A stretch of DNA of 64,000 bases, taken from contig NC_133328.1 of assembly GCF_042186555.1 (NCBI RefSeq), positions 329,462,539 through 329,526,538 of the forward strand, read 5' to 3'. The notes under the pieces were generated by a model. That model saw nothing but the letters and a program-made list of their open reading frames with translations. It was not told the DNA's origin and did no database searches. Positions 44,505 through 56,175 of the stretch are shown in pieces. Position numbers and translations under genes: made by a program. The stretch comes from Aquarana catesbeiana. Its lineage: Eukaryota; Chordata; Amphibia; Anura; Ranidae. Within the stretch, counting starts at the first letter, position 1. Each line of letters starts with the position of its first letter.

Positions 44505-46633
44505 ATTGCAAAACAGAACAAGCAGCATGGCACGTACAGCAGCTCTCTCCCCTCTTCACAGTGGGCAGAATCTTCAGACACAGACACTTGATCTAAATCC
44601 CTCATTCGCAATGTAATCTCCTCTAGTGCCCAGTGTGAGCTTGGTGATTCTTCTCTCCCTGACAGTGCTACCACGCACAGCCCTGCCAAATCTAAAAAAA
44701 TCCAAGAAGGGGACAGACAACAGTCTTGGCAATGGAGAAAAAGGGGAAGAAATTGTGCTCTGGTAAATTATCAAAACCCTAAGTAGTGAAACTAAATGGT
44801 TGTGCAAACTAAGAAGCAGCAATTCCTCTGCGCAACATAAACACAGTGTATTACAAATGGAAAAGAATGGAATTGTGCTAAATACTGATAAACATACATA
44901 TACTCACTAGTTCAGCAATAAATTCCTGAATGTGTATCACGTGAAATGTGAGCATTTGAAGAGTGTCATATCACCAAAAATTGTTAAATAATTATTGTTA
45001 TAAACAATTGAAAATAAATTATAAATATAAACGTGAGTCCAAACACATAAATGTCTGTATCACCCATGTGATGAATGGATACATTGATGCAAAAAGTCCA
45101 TCAAAGAACTGTGGGATCCTTATTAATATAAAGATAGTGCTCGATCCACCACCAAAAGATGTAAGTTGGCCGCTTATCAGAGACTCATGATCCCCCACTA
45201 CAGAGGATCAGAGAGAGCCTGAATAGGAATCATTCCTCCGGACCACATCCGATAAGCCAAGGTCTTTAGGATGTAATATCATAACCAGAACGTAGCCACC
45301 GGAACATGTGTGTTTCAAACTGCCACATGTTATTTCCAACTCGCAGATAGATGGATACACCATGAAAGATAAAAGGCTCCAATAGTGTATAACCTTAAAA
45401 TTTTGTGAGATACTTTATTTCTCTTAACACTCAGATGCTGCTGGACACAAAGCTGAGCCCTTCTTGTTTTACTCCTCAGGAGATTTACAGCCTATATGGG
45501 GGGGTCTTCTGAATCGGGAGAGGCTGAACCCGACAGGATGGATGGATGGAGAAGAGAAATAAATAAATAAATAAAATTAAACTTTAAAAGGCGTCTGGAG
45601 CGAGGAGCGAGGCCGTTCTTTTTTCTTTTTTTTTTCGTCCTCGCTCCGGACCCTTTTTAAAGTTTAGTTTTATTTATTTATTTTATCTAATTTATTTATT
45701 TATTTTTTCCTCTTCTCCATCCATCCATCCATCCTGTCAGGTTCAGCCTCTCCTGATTCAGAAGAATGATTCCTATTCAGGCTCTTTCTGATCCTCTGTA
45801 GTGGGGGATCATGAGTCTCTGGTGGTTCGAGCACTATCTTTATATTAATAAGGATCCCACAGTTCTTTGATGGACTTTTCGCATCAATTTATCCATTCAT
45901 CACATGGGTGATACAGACATTTATGTGTTTGGACTCACGTTTATATTTATTTTTATCATTTATTTTCAATTGTTTATAACAATAGTTATTTAACAATTTT
46001 TGTTGATATGACACTCTTCAAATGCTCACATTTCACGTGATACACATTCAGGAATTTATTGCTGAACTAGTAAGTATATGTATGTATATCAGTATTTAGC
46101 GTGATTCCATTCTTTTCCACAGTCTTGGCACAGCTACTTCCCAGCACATGGCTCAGACTCCATCTTAATCCAGCCAGTATCTCCCTCAGATCTGAAAGGA
46201 ATGTTAATCTCCCTTAGAGATATCCTTTATATGGACATATCTAATATGCTTCTGGGCATTAAAGCCACAGCACAAGACTTGAGCTTAAGAGTGCCACATG
46301 CTGAAACCAAGTTCAATTAAGTTTGTGCAGTGCACAATGACCTGATTGATGCCCACAAGGATCCTACATGTGAATCCTGGAGAGTAACCACCAAACTAGC
46401 CATCTTGAAGATTGGTCGAGATGGAACAACATTAAATTCAGAGGTATTCCTGAAACTGTCACCCCATTGCTTCTACATAAATATCTACACCAATTTCTTT
46501 CCGTATTGGTACCTGATGTAAAAGAACATGAGCTTGTCATTTACTGAGCGCATCAAATTCCCAAACCTGATTTCCTACCAGACACTATACAATGGGATGT
46601 CCTGGCTAGAATAATTTTTTCCATATTAACCAT
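44505..46633 (+). pseudogene. L1 ORF1 remnant, plus strand, left part
   Basis: Degenerate ORF1-like sequence is visible in broken frames. A helix region lies near 44540-44700 and an RNA-recognition region near 46390-46460. The C-terminal domain start, reading like VLARIIFSI, lies near 46600. It is interrupted by an inverted-repeat insertion (44732-46118) and by the hAT at 46634. The same L1 probably resumes at 57740 with the endonuclease part of ORF2. Confidence 0.5.
44732..46118. mobile_element. Long inverted-repeat element with 12-bp target duplication
   Basis: ACAGTCTTGGCA lies at 44720-44731 and 46119-46130. A 127-base head (44732-44858) precedes the left arm, GGAAAAGAATGG onwards; the right arm ends CCATTCTTTTCC at 46118. 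Arms are about 380 bases, and a second inner inverted pair, with TGGATGGATGGAG and AAATAAATAAAT, surrounds a centre near 45630. The plan (unique head, then inverted arms to the far end, 12-14-bp duplication) matches 36046-38983, although I see no sequence similarity. It inserted into an L1 ORF1. Confidence 0.78.
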
Positions 46634-47087
46634 TAGGGATGAGCTTCGAGTTCGAGTCGAACCCATGTTCGACTCGAACATTGGCTGTTCAATCGTTCGC
46701 CGAACTGCGAATGTTATGGGCCGTTCGCACCAAATTCATGTGGAGCGTCACGGCCCATAATTCACTGCGGCATCGCAGTGCATTGCTGGCTGATGATTGG
46801 CCAAGCATGCACTATGACCCGCATGCTTGGCCAATCACAGTGCCGTCAGTAGAGAGAGTTGTAATTGGCCAAACCCAGGGTGGCTTTGGCCAATTATGGC
46901 TCAGGAGGTTTAGAACACGCCCCACACTATATAAGGCCACCTGCATGGTGGCCCTGTGTAGTGTGTTCCAGCGTGCTTAGATAGACATAGAGACAGTGTC
47001 ATTTCATTTGAGGTAGCTAGATTAGGCAGGACAGTCAGTGAGTTAGCTGCACTTACAGTGTATTGTGTATATATGCATCCCAGGTGT

Positions 47088-47089
<2 letters not shown>

Positions 47090-47122
<33 letters not shown>
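47090..47122. repeat. (TA)n microsatellite
   Basis: An uninterrupted TA run of about 16 units lies in the hAT 5' region. Confidence 0.95.
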
Positions 47123-47124
<2 letters not shown>

Positions 47125-47267
47125 TGTATTCAGTTTAGATAGATCCGTTCCTGTTATCTTCCTACTGACAGGCAGGCTTGTCTTGTTACAGTATTTACAG
47201 CTACCTGAAGAAAATTGCTGGTGTTCTTTTGACCCTATTAGTACCGCAGTCAGGCAGCTAGACTATT

Positions 47268-47612
47268 TACAGTTAGTGTAGTGCGTCCTCCTCACAGTGT
47301 TCAGTTAAAGCTACAAGTTAGTTTAGTGTGACCTCTTCACAGTGTTCAGCTAAAACTACAAGTTAGTGTAGTGTGTCCTCCTCACAGTGTTCAGCTAAAA
47401 CTATAAGTTAGTGTAGTGCGACCTCTGCACAGTGTTCAGCTAAAGCTACAAGTTAGTGTAGTGCGTCCTCCTCACAGTGTTCAGCTAAAACTACAAGTTA
47501 GTGTAGTGCGACCTCTGCACAGTGTTCAGCTAAAGCTACAAGTTAGTTTAGTGCGTCCTCCTCACAGTGTTCAGCTAAAGCTACAAGTTAGTGTAGTGCT
47601 ATCACTATCGCA
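47268..47612 (+). repeat. 45-bp tandem repeat, about 7 units, in the hAT 5' region
   Basis: The block ACAAGTTAGTGTAGTGCG recurs every 45 bases at 47313, 47358, 47403, 47448, 47493, 47538 and 47583. Each unit carries CACAGTGTTCAGCTAAA. Because 45 is a multiple of three, an open frame runs through the array, but the position before the transposase suggests promoter or 5' UTR. Confidence 0.9.
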
Positions 47613-48012
47613 GGCAGCTAAATAAGCTACAAGTTAGTTTTTTGCGAGGTCTGCACAGTGTTCACCTAAAGCTACCTATCGAAGGTTGGTGGTGTTTTCC
47701 TGATCCTATCACTACCGCAGGCAGCTAAATAAGCTACAAGTTAGTTTTTTGCAAGCTCTGCACAGTGTTTACCTAAAGCTACCTGTCAAAGGTTGGTGGT
47801 GTTTTCCCAATCCTATCACTACCGCAGGCAGCTAAATAAGCTACAAGTTAGCTTTTTGCGAGCTCTGCACAGTGTTCACCTAAAGCTACCTGTAGAAGGT
47901 TGGTGGTGTTTTCCTGATCCTATCACTACCGCAGGCAGCTAAATAAGCTACAAGTTAGTTTTTTGCGAGCTCTGCACAGTGTTCAGCTAAAGATACCTGT
48001 AGAAGGTTGGTG
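47590..48012 (+). repeat. 107-bp tandem repeat, about 4 units
   Basis: AATAAGCTACAAGTTAG recurs at 47621, 47728, 47835 and 47942, exactly 107 bases apart. Each unit includes part of the 45-bp unit plus GAAGGTTGGTGGTGTT and CAGGCAGCTAAAT. The longer unit looks like an amplified, extended version of the shorter. Confidence 0.9.
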
Positions 48013-48111
48013 GTGTTCTCATACTACAGGCAGGCAGCTGATTTTGCTAGCTGCAGTATCAGTATATATATATATATCTATCCCAGCTTAGTGCAGCTAC
48101 ATGCCATTAGT

Positions 48112-51100
48112 ATGTCTGGAAGGCCAACAAGGAGAGGCAGACAGTCACAAGCCAATAAAAGAGGGCAAGCAGGCTCTGTGTCTAGAGGCAACAGTGCTGG
48201 TCATGGAGACGGTGCATCCTCATCAGCACGTGGCTGTGGGACACGCTTGGTCTTTTTTTTGGCAGCTGGCCGTGTTGAGACGCAACATGCGAAAGACTTG
48301 GTTGAGTGGATGACCAAGCCGTCCTCATCCTCTCTCACCCATGCTCAGGGTACTTTGTCTGGCAAAGCAGCTGCCAACGCGGCCTCTTCCGTCAGCTCAA
48401 TGGCATCAGTGACTCCTTCCCTAGCCCCACCATGTTCTCCTGAGGAATCCCTCGAACTGTTTGACCACAGTGTTGGGTACATGCTCCAGGAGGATGCCCA
48501 GCATTTAGAAGGCTCTGATGATGATACTGAGCTAGATGAAGGCAGTAACGTGAGCACGGACAGAGGGGGTGCCCAAGAAGGACAGCAATCTGGCAGTCAT
48601 GCTCCCCCTGCTGCAGCATACTGCCAGGTTTGCTCCAGTGATGAGGAGGGAGGGGATGATGAGGTCACTGACTCAACGTGGGTGCCTGATAGGAGAGAGG
48701 AGGAGGAGGAGGAGAAGGAGGCACATCACCAATGAGGCAGGATGCCCTCCAGGGGCCAGCCTAAGGGGAGCACACTGACTGCATCACACCCCAAAGCTCG
48801 GCATGTGCAGAGCACTGCTGTCTCTGCACGTTATTCCAAAAGTTCTTTGGTGCGGGCCTTTTTTGAGACGAGTGCATCAGATCGCCCCGCTGCTATTTGC
48901 AACATATGTCTCAAGCATATCTCGCGTGGCCAATACATCTCCCGCTTGGGCAACACATGCTTGACCAGACATATGTTGACCTGCCATGCAGTTCGTTGGC
49001 AAGCGTATCTAAAAGACCCACATCAAAGAACAAAGAGGACCTCTCCTTGCTCCTCATCAGCTGAGATCTCCAACCTCACTATACCTTCAGTCCTCTCTGA
49101 GACCTGCACTGAGAGGAATGAAGGTGTAGAATTAGGTGTGTCACAGCCAAGTACTTGTGGGCAATCTGCTTTCGGTACACCGACGTCACATTGTACCAGG
49201 CAAATTTCCCTGCCCCAGCTGCTGCACCGCCGAAAGAAGTTCACTCCCAGCCATCCACATGCCCAGCGGTTGAATGCTAGCTTGGCAAAATTGCTAGCAC
49301 TTCAACTGCTGCCTTTTCAGTTGGTAGACTCTGCCCCCTTCCGTGAGTTTGTGGAATGTGCGGTTCCTCAGTGGCAGGTACCCAAATGCCACTTTTTCTC
49401 ACGGAAGGCGATTCCGGCTCTCTACCGGCATGTGGAAGGCAATGTCTTGGCCTCGCGGGACAGGGCGGTCAGCGGTAAGGTGCATATTACCGCTGACTCA
49501 AGGTCCAGCAGGCATGGACAGGGATGTTACCTAAGTTTCACGGCGCATTGGGTGACTCTGCTGGCAGCTGGGAAGGATGCAGGACAAGGTGCAGTAGTGT
49601 TGGAGGTTTTTCCGCCACCATGCCTCCAAAATGCCACTACTAATGATTGTGACTAGGGATGAGCTTCGAGTTCGAGTCGAACTCATGTTCGACTCGAACA
49701 TTGGCTGTTCGCAAGTTCACCGAACAGCGAACAATTTGGGGTGTTCGCGGCAAATTCGAATGCCGCGGAACACCCTTTAAAAGTCTATGGGAGAAATCAA
49801 AAGTGCTAATTTTAAAGGCTAATATGCAAGTTATTGTCATAAAAAGTGTTTGGGGACCTGGGTCCTGCCCCAGGGGACATGGATCAATGCAAAAAAAAGT
49901 TTTAAAAACGGCCGTTTTTTCAGGAGCAGTGATTTTAATAATGCTTAAAGTCAATCAATAAAAGTGTAATATCCCTTTAAATTTCGTACCTGGGGGGTGT
50001 CTATAGTGTGCCTGTAAAGGGGCGCATGTTTCCTGTGTTTAGAACAGTCTGACAGCAAAATGACATTTTGAAGGAAAAAACTCATTTAAAACTACTCGCG
50101 GCTATTGCATTGCCGACAATACACATAGAAGTTCATTGATAAAAACGGCATGGGAATTCCCCAAAGGGGAACCCCGAACCAAAATTAAAAAAAAAAAATG
50201 ACGTGGGAGTCCTCCTAAATTCCATACCAGGCCCTTCAGGTCTGGTATGGATATTAAGGGGAACCCCGGCCAAAATTAAAAAAAAAAAATGACGTGGGGT
50301 TCCCCCTAAATTCCATACCAGACCCTTCAGGTCTGGTATGGATTTTAAGGGGAACCCCGCGCCAAAAAAAAAAAAAAAAACGGCGTGGGGTCCCCCCAAA
50401 AATCCATACCAGACCCTTATCCGAGCACGCAACCTGGCAGGCCGCAGGAAAAGAGGGGGGGACGAGAGTGCGGCCCCCCTCCCTCCTGAACCGTACCAGG
50501 CCACATGCCCTCAACATTGGGAGGGTGCTTTGGGGTAGCCCCCCAAAACACCTTGTCCCCATGTTGATGAGGACAAGGGCCTCATCCCCACAACCCTGGC
50601 CGGTGGTTGTGGGGGTCTGCGGGCGGAGGGCTTATCGGAATCTGGAAGCCCCCTTTAACAAGGTGACCCCCAGATCCCGGCCCCCCCCCTGTGTGAAATG
50701 GTAAGGGGGTACATAAGTACCCCTACCATTTCACGAAAACAGTGTCAAAAATGTTAAAAATGACAAGAGACAGTTTTTGACAATTCCTTTATTTAAATGC
50801 TTCTTCTTTCTTCTATCTTCCTTCATCTTCTGGTTCTTCTGGTTCTTCTGGCTCTTCTGGTTCTTCCTCCGGCGTTCTCGTCCAGCATCTCCTCCGCGGC
50901 GTCTTCTATCTTCTTCTCCTCGGGCCGCTCCGCACCCATGGCATGGGGGGGAGGCTCCCGCTCTTCTCTTCTTCTTTTCTTCTCTTCTTCTCTTCTTCTC
51001 TTCTTCTTTTCTTCTTTTCTTCTCCGGGCCGCTCCGCAATCCATGCTGGCATGGAGGGAGGCTCCCGCTGTGTGACGGCGCTCCTCGTCTGACAGTTCTT

Positions 51101-53900
51101 AAATAACGGGGGGGGCGGGGCCACCCGGTGACCCCGCCCCCCTCTGACGCACGGTGACTTGACGGGACTTCCCTGTGACGTCACGGGGAATGCCACAGGG
51201 AAGTCCCGTCAAGTCACCGTGCGTCAGAGGGGGGCGGGGTCACCGGGTGGCCCCGTCCCCCCGTTATTTAAGAACTGTCAGACGAGGAGCGCCGTCACAC
51301 AGCGGGAGCCTCCCTCCATGCCAGCATGGATTGCGGAGCGGCCCGGAGAAGAAAATGAAGAAGAGAAGAAGAGAAGAAAAGAAGAAGAGAAGAAGAGAAG
51401 AGCGGGAGCCTCCCCCCCATGCCATGGGTGCGGAGCGGCCCGAGGAGAAGAAGACAGAAGACGCCGCGGAGGAGATGCTGGACGAGAACGCTGGAGGAAG
51501 AACCAGAAGAGCCAGAAGAACCAGAAGAACCAGAAGATGAAGGAAGATAGAAGAAAGAAGAAGCATTTAAATAAAGGAATTGTCAAAAACTGTCTCTTGT
51601 CATTTTTAACATTTTTGACACTTTCTTCGTGAAATGGTAGGGGTACTTATGTACCCCCTTACCATTTCACACAGGGGGGGGGCCGGGATCTGGGGGTCAC
51701 CTTGTTAAAGGGGGCTTCCAGATTCCGATAAGCCCCCCGCCCGCAGACCCCCACAACCACCGGCCAGGGTTGTGGGGATGAGGCCCTTGTCCTCATCAAC
51801 ATGGGGACAAGGTGTTTTGGGGGGCTACCCCAAAGCACCCTCCCAATGTTGAGGGCATGTGGCCTGGTACGGTTCAGGAGGGAGGGGGGGCCGCACTCTC
51901 GTCCCCCCCTCTTTTCCTGCGGCCTGCCAGGTTGCGTGCTCGGATAAGGGTCTGGTATGGATTTTTGGGGGGACCCCACGCCGTTTTTTTTTTTTTTTTT
52001 TTGGCGCGGGGTTCCCCTTAAAATCCATACCAGACCTGAAGGGTCTGGTATGGAATTTAGGGGGAACCCCACGTCATTTTTTTTTTTAAATTTTGGCCGG
52101 GGTTCCCCTTATTATCCATACCAGACCTGAAGGGCCTGGTATGGAATTTAGGAGGACTCCCACGTCATTTTTTTTTTTTAATTTTGGTTCGGGGTTCCCC
52201 TTTGGGGAATTCCCATGCCGTTTTTATCAATGAACTTCTATGTGTATTGTCGGCAATGCAATAGCCGCGAGTAGTTTTAAATGAATTTTTTCTTTCAAAA
52301 TGTCATTTTGCTGTCAGACTATTCTAAACACAGGAAACATGCGCCCCTTTACAGGCATACTATAGACACCCCCCAGCTACGAAATTTAAAGGGATATTAC
52401 ACTTTTATTGTTTGACTTTAAGCATTATTAAAATCACTGCTCCTGAAAAAACGGCCGTTTTTAAAACTTTTTTTTGCATTGATCCATGTCCCCTGGGGCA
52501 GGACCCAGGTCCCCAAACACTTTTTATGACAATAACTTTCATATAAGCCTTTAAAATTAGCACTTTTGATTATTCATGTTCGTGTCCCATAGACTTTAAC
52601 GGTGTTCGCATGTTCGAATGAACTTTTTTCCTGTTCGCATGTTCTGGTGCGAACCGAACAGGGGGGTGTTCGGCTCATCCCTAATTGTGACACACCTCTC
52701 TCCTCCACCCCCTCCTCTTCTTCTTCCTCCATAGCCTCTTCCTGTGCTTTGTCCTCGGAACCAGCGGTGCTCCATAGCCGTTCAAGGGGCTACGCAAGTA
52801 TGCAGGCCAAAAGATGTTATGCGGTGCTTGAGCTGGTGTGCTTGGGGGACAGGAGCCACACTGGGGCAGAGGTTCTGTCAGCTCTGCAGGGGCAGGTTCA
52901 GAGGTGGTTGACGCCATGCCAACTTAAGGCAGGAATGGTGGTTTGGCACCAACCTCCTCTCTGCCCTCCGACAGGGACAAATGACCCATGTGCCCTGTTT
53001 GGCTCATGTCCTTAACTTGGTGGTGCAGCGGTTCTTGGACAGCTACACGGGCTTACAGGATGTCCTGAGGCAGGCCAGGAAAGTCTGTCTGCATTTCTGC
53101 CGGTCATATAATGCCAGTGCTCGGCTAGCAGACCTCCAAAAGGAGTTTAACCTGCCCAAGAACCGCCTAATCTGTGACATGCCCACCAGGTGGAATTCAA
53201 CGTTGGCCATGCTGCAGTGGCTGCACACGCAGCAGAGGGCCATCAATGAGTACCTGTGCAACTATGGCACCAGGACAGGGTCAGGGGAGCTTGTTTTTTT
53301 TTCCCCACGCCAGTGGGCCATGATCAGGGATGCATGCACTGTCCTGTCACCATTTGAGGAGGCCACGAGGATGGTGAGCAGTGACAGTGCATGCATCAGT
53401 GACACTGTCCCCCTTGTCCACCTGTTGGAGCACACGCTGCGTGGAATAATGGACAGGGCACTTGAGGCAGAACAGAGGCAGGAAGAGGAGAACTTCCTTA
53501 GCTCTCAGGGCCCCCTTTATCCAGACAGTGTTCCTGCGTGCCCACCGATAACACAGGAAGAGGGTGAGGAGGAGGAGGAGGAGGAGGAGGAAGATTGTGT
53601 CAGCATGGAGGTGGAGCCTGGCACTCAGCATCAGCAGCAGTCTTTAAGGGATCAGTCCCAAGAAACACATGGACTTGTACGTGGCTAGGAGGAGGTGGCT
53701 GCGGACCATATCGTCCTTAGTGACCCAGAGGACATTCAGTGCTGCTGGAGGCTTTGTAACCCATCACAGGGTGCGTCTGTCCACCGACTCGGTCGATCGA
53801 CTGACCTTCATAAAAATGAATCAGTCTTGGATCACCACCAGCTACCAAGCACCTGATGCTGATGTAACCGAATCATTTTTTTTTGAAATCTCAGATCCCT
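48112..53900 (+). pseudogene. BED-finger hAT transposase, split by the palindromic hAT
   Basis: The reading starts at MSGRPTRRGRQSQ (48112) with a Ser/Glu-rich N-terminus. It is broken by TGA at 48733-48735 in the same frame, then continues into a BED zinc finger (CNICLKHI ... LTRHMLTCH, about 48893-48990). The hAT core follows, with the first catalytic Asp in HITADSRS (about 49485-49510). The nested element interrupts at 49654. After 52684 the core resumes with a deletion at the second Asp region, HVPCLAHVLNLVVQ, and PTRWNSTLAM. A deletion near 53730 then joins straight to the C-terminal TFSAAGGFVT. At least four lesions are visible. Confidence 0.85.
49654..52683. mobile_element. Palindromic (foldback) hAT, 3,030 bp
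   Basis: The termini are TAGGGATGAGC and GCTCATCCCTA, with 8-bp duplication ATTGTGAC at 49646-49653 and 52684-52691. Arm 49654-51177 is the inverse of arm 51194-52683 almost throughout, with a 16-base loop. The arms hold T-tract and purine low-complexity stretches and no transposase sequence. It shares ends with the element it interrupts and must have been moved by a related transposase. The outer parts also occur at 36909-38001. Confidence 0.93.
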
Positions 53901-54009
53901 TCAAAGACTGCCTATGCTGATGCTGAGTGACTATCCCTGAGTAATTATCCTCTTCCTCCTCAATGATCACGCTAATAGATTGTAAGAACATTTTTGGTTC
54001 TGGGCGCCA

Positions 54010-54540
54010 CCACCAGTGCCTAACAGGGGCGTGTAATTACAATTTTTGATGCAATACTTTGCAGCAAGGCTCATTCCTGCATTCCAACTAGAGTATCCGT
54101 GAGGGGTTGCAGTGTTGTGGCACCAGCACCAGTGCCTAAGGCCCAATTTTTCAGCCCCTGTCTAACAGGGGTGTGTAATTACAATTTTTGATGCAGTACT
54201 TTGCAGCAGGGCTTATTCCTGCGTTCCAACTAGAGTATCTGTGAGGGGTTGCAGTGTTGTGGCACCAGCACCAGTGCCTAAGGCCCAATTTTTCAGCCCC
54301 TGTTCAACACGGGCATGTAATTACAATTCTTGATCTAATATTTCACAGCAGGGCCCGTTTCTGTGCCCACCAAGAGCGAGTGAGGACTTACAGTGTTGTG
54401 GCACCAGCACCCCCACCACCACCAAAGGCCCAATTTTTCTGCCACTGTTGGGCATGTAATTACAATTCTTGATCTAATATTTCACAGCAGGGCCCTGTGA
54501 GGGCTTACAGTGTTGTGGCTACTACAACACCTAAGGCCCA
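54010..54540 (+). repeat. hAT 3' tandem repeat
   Basis: About 3.5 units of the 141-147-bp repeat with CACCAGCACCAGTGCCTAAG, as at 31026-32690. This copy has fewer units. Confidence 0.85.
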
Positions 54541-55580
54541 AATTTCTGCTGAGTACATAGGGCAGGCCCCTACTTTCAAACATCCAACTTACAAACGACT
54601 CCTACTTGCAAACAGAAGGAGACAACAGGAAGTGAGATGAAATCTACCCCTAGGAAGGGAAATTCTCTCCTGTAAGAGTTAATATGGGAAAAACATTTCT
54701 CCCTTCCACTGATGCTTTATCACCAATCCTTGTTTCACAAAAAAACCCAAATTTTCAAAAAACATTTGTCATTGGGACAAAAAGTGAGGTGAAATCTTCT
54801 GAAGAGGAGCACAGGCAGCAAAACAAATGTCACAGGGGTGATAACCCTTCCCTATGTTTTCCAAAAAGCTTAAAATTGATTTTTTGGCTGGAGCTAAACA
54901 TGTTTAAAATGTGCCAGTTCAAAATTACAAACAGATTCTACTTAACAACAAACCTACAGTCTCTATCTTGTTTGCACTGCCTGTATACTGCTGTTCAGAG
55001 TACAGAGCCTGTATACTGCTGTTTCCTTTTTTAATTTGGGTGCGGGGTTCCCCTTAATATCCATACAAGACCCAAAGGGCCTGGTAATGGACTGGGGGGT
55101 ACCCATGCCGTTTGTCTCACTGATTTTCATCCATATTGCCAGGACCCGACATTACATTAAAGCCGCAAATAGTTTTAAATGACGTTTTTTCCTTTAAAAA
55201 TGAAATTTTGTGCAGGGACTGTTCTAAGCACGGGAAACACGTGTCACTTTACAGGCATACTATAGACACCCCCCAGGTACGATATTTAAAGGAATATTTC
55301 ACTTTTTTTTTACTTTAAGCATCATTAAAATCACTGCTCCCGAAAAAACGGCCGTTTTTAAACATTTTTTTTCCATTGATACATGTCCCCTGGGGCAGGA
55401 CCTGGGTCCCCAAACCCTTTTTAGGACAATACCATGCAAATTAGCCTTTAAAATGAGCACTTTTAATTTCGAACTTTCGAGTCCCATAGACGTCAATGGG
55501 GTTCTAACGTTCGTGCGAATTTTCGGTCCGTTCGCAGGTTCTGGTGCGAACCGAACCGGGGGGTGTTGGGCTCATCCCTA
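54541..55580 (+). other. hAT 3' subterminal region
   Basis: Non-coding; aligns with 32691-33724. The last 250 bases are rich in TTCG units and end at the right terminus. Confidence 0.75.
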
Positions 55581-55588
55581 TTAACCAC

Positions 55589-56173
55589 TAGCCGACCAGC
55601 CCACGCAGTTATACTGCAGCAGGTTGGCTCGGCTGGACAAATCACCGTAGCTGCATGTTGCTTCTTTAAGACGTCACAGCAGGCGCACGCGATGACCACC
55701 GGGCCACCGCGATCGCTCATGACAGAGTGAGAACCATGATCTGTGTGTGTAAACACACAAATCCCAGTTTTCTCAGGGGAGAGGAGACAGATCCTGTGTT
55801 CATACTAAGTATGAACACCAATGTCTCTCCTCCCCTAGTCAGTCACACCCCCCTACAGTTAGAACACACCTAGAGAACACAGTTAACCCCTTGATCGCCC
55901 CCTAGTGTTAACCCCTTCCCTGCCAGTGACAATCATACAGTAATCAATGGCTATTTTTAGCTCTGGTCACTGTATAAATGTTAATGGTCCCAAAATAGTG
56001 TCAAATCTGTCAGCCACAATGTTGCAGTCCTGATAAAAATTGCAGATCGCCCCATTACTAGTAAAAAAATAATAATAATAACTAACTAATAACTAAATTA
56101 ATAAATAACATTAAGGAGCAGAAATGACTTTCTGCTCTGCACCTGGGTGAGTTGTCCTCTTAAACTTACCTGA
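55589..56173. other. Unassigned segment between hAT and Tc1
   Basis: It starts CTAGCCGACCAGCCCACGC and is moderately GC-rich, then AT-rich near 56060-56110 with (AATA)n-like runs. It looks like a repeat, but I find no termini, coding sequence or second copy in this window. Confidence 0.35.
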
Positions 56174-56175
56174 TA

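Larger units (their letters stand above)
46634..55580 (+). mobile_element. Complete hAT element (autonomous type) with a nested palindromic hAT
   Basis: The left terminus is TAGGGATGAGC and the right GCTCATCCCTA. The 8-bp duplication TTAACCAT / TTAACCAC lies at 46626-46633 and 55581-55588. Length is 8,947 bp, of which 3,030 bp are the nested element at 49654-52683. Order: subterminal TTCG-rich DNA, 5' tandem repeats (47268-48010), a BED-hAT transposase pseudogene, 3' tandem repeats and the right end. It lies in an L1. Confidence 0.93.

Noticed and set aside
47416..47625. Open frame through the 45-bp array giving a 15-residue repeated peptide.
   Set aside because: Any repeat length divisible by three gives such a frame. 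It precedes the transposase start and the flanking unit length (107 bp) does not keep the frame.
47268..48012. Regularly spaced repeats as a CRISPR-like array.
   Set aside because: The units are directly tandem with no unique spacers, and the context is a eukaryotic hAT transposon.
50731..51632. Lys/Glu/Arg-rich and Ser/Phe-rich open frames on both strands in the centre of the palindromic hAT.
   Set aside because: They are translations of GAAGAA/TTCTTC low-complexity DNA mirrored in the two arms, without codon structure or a domain.
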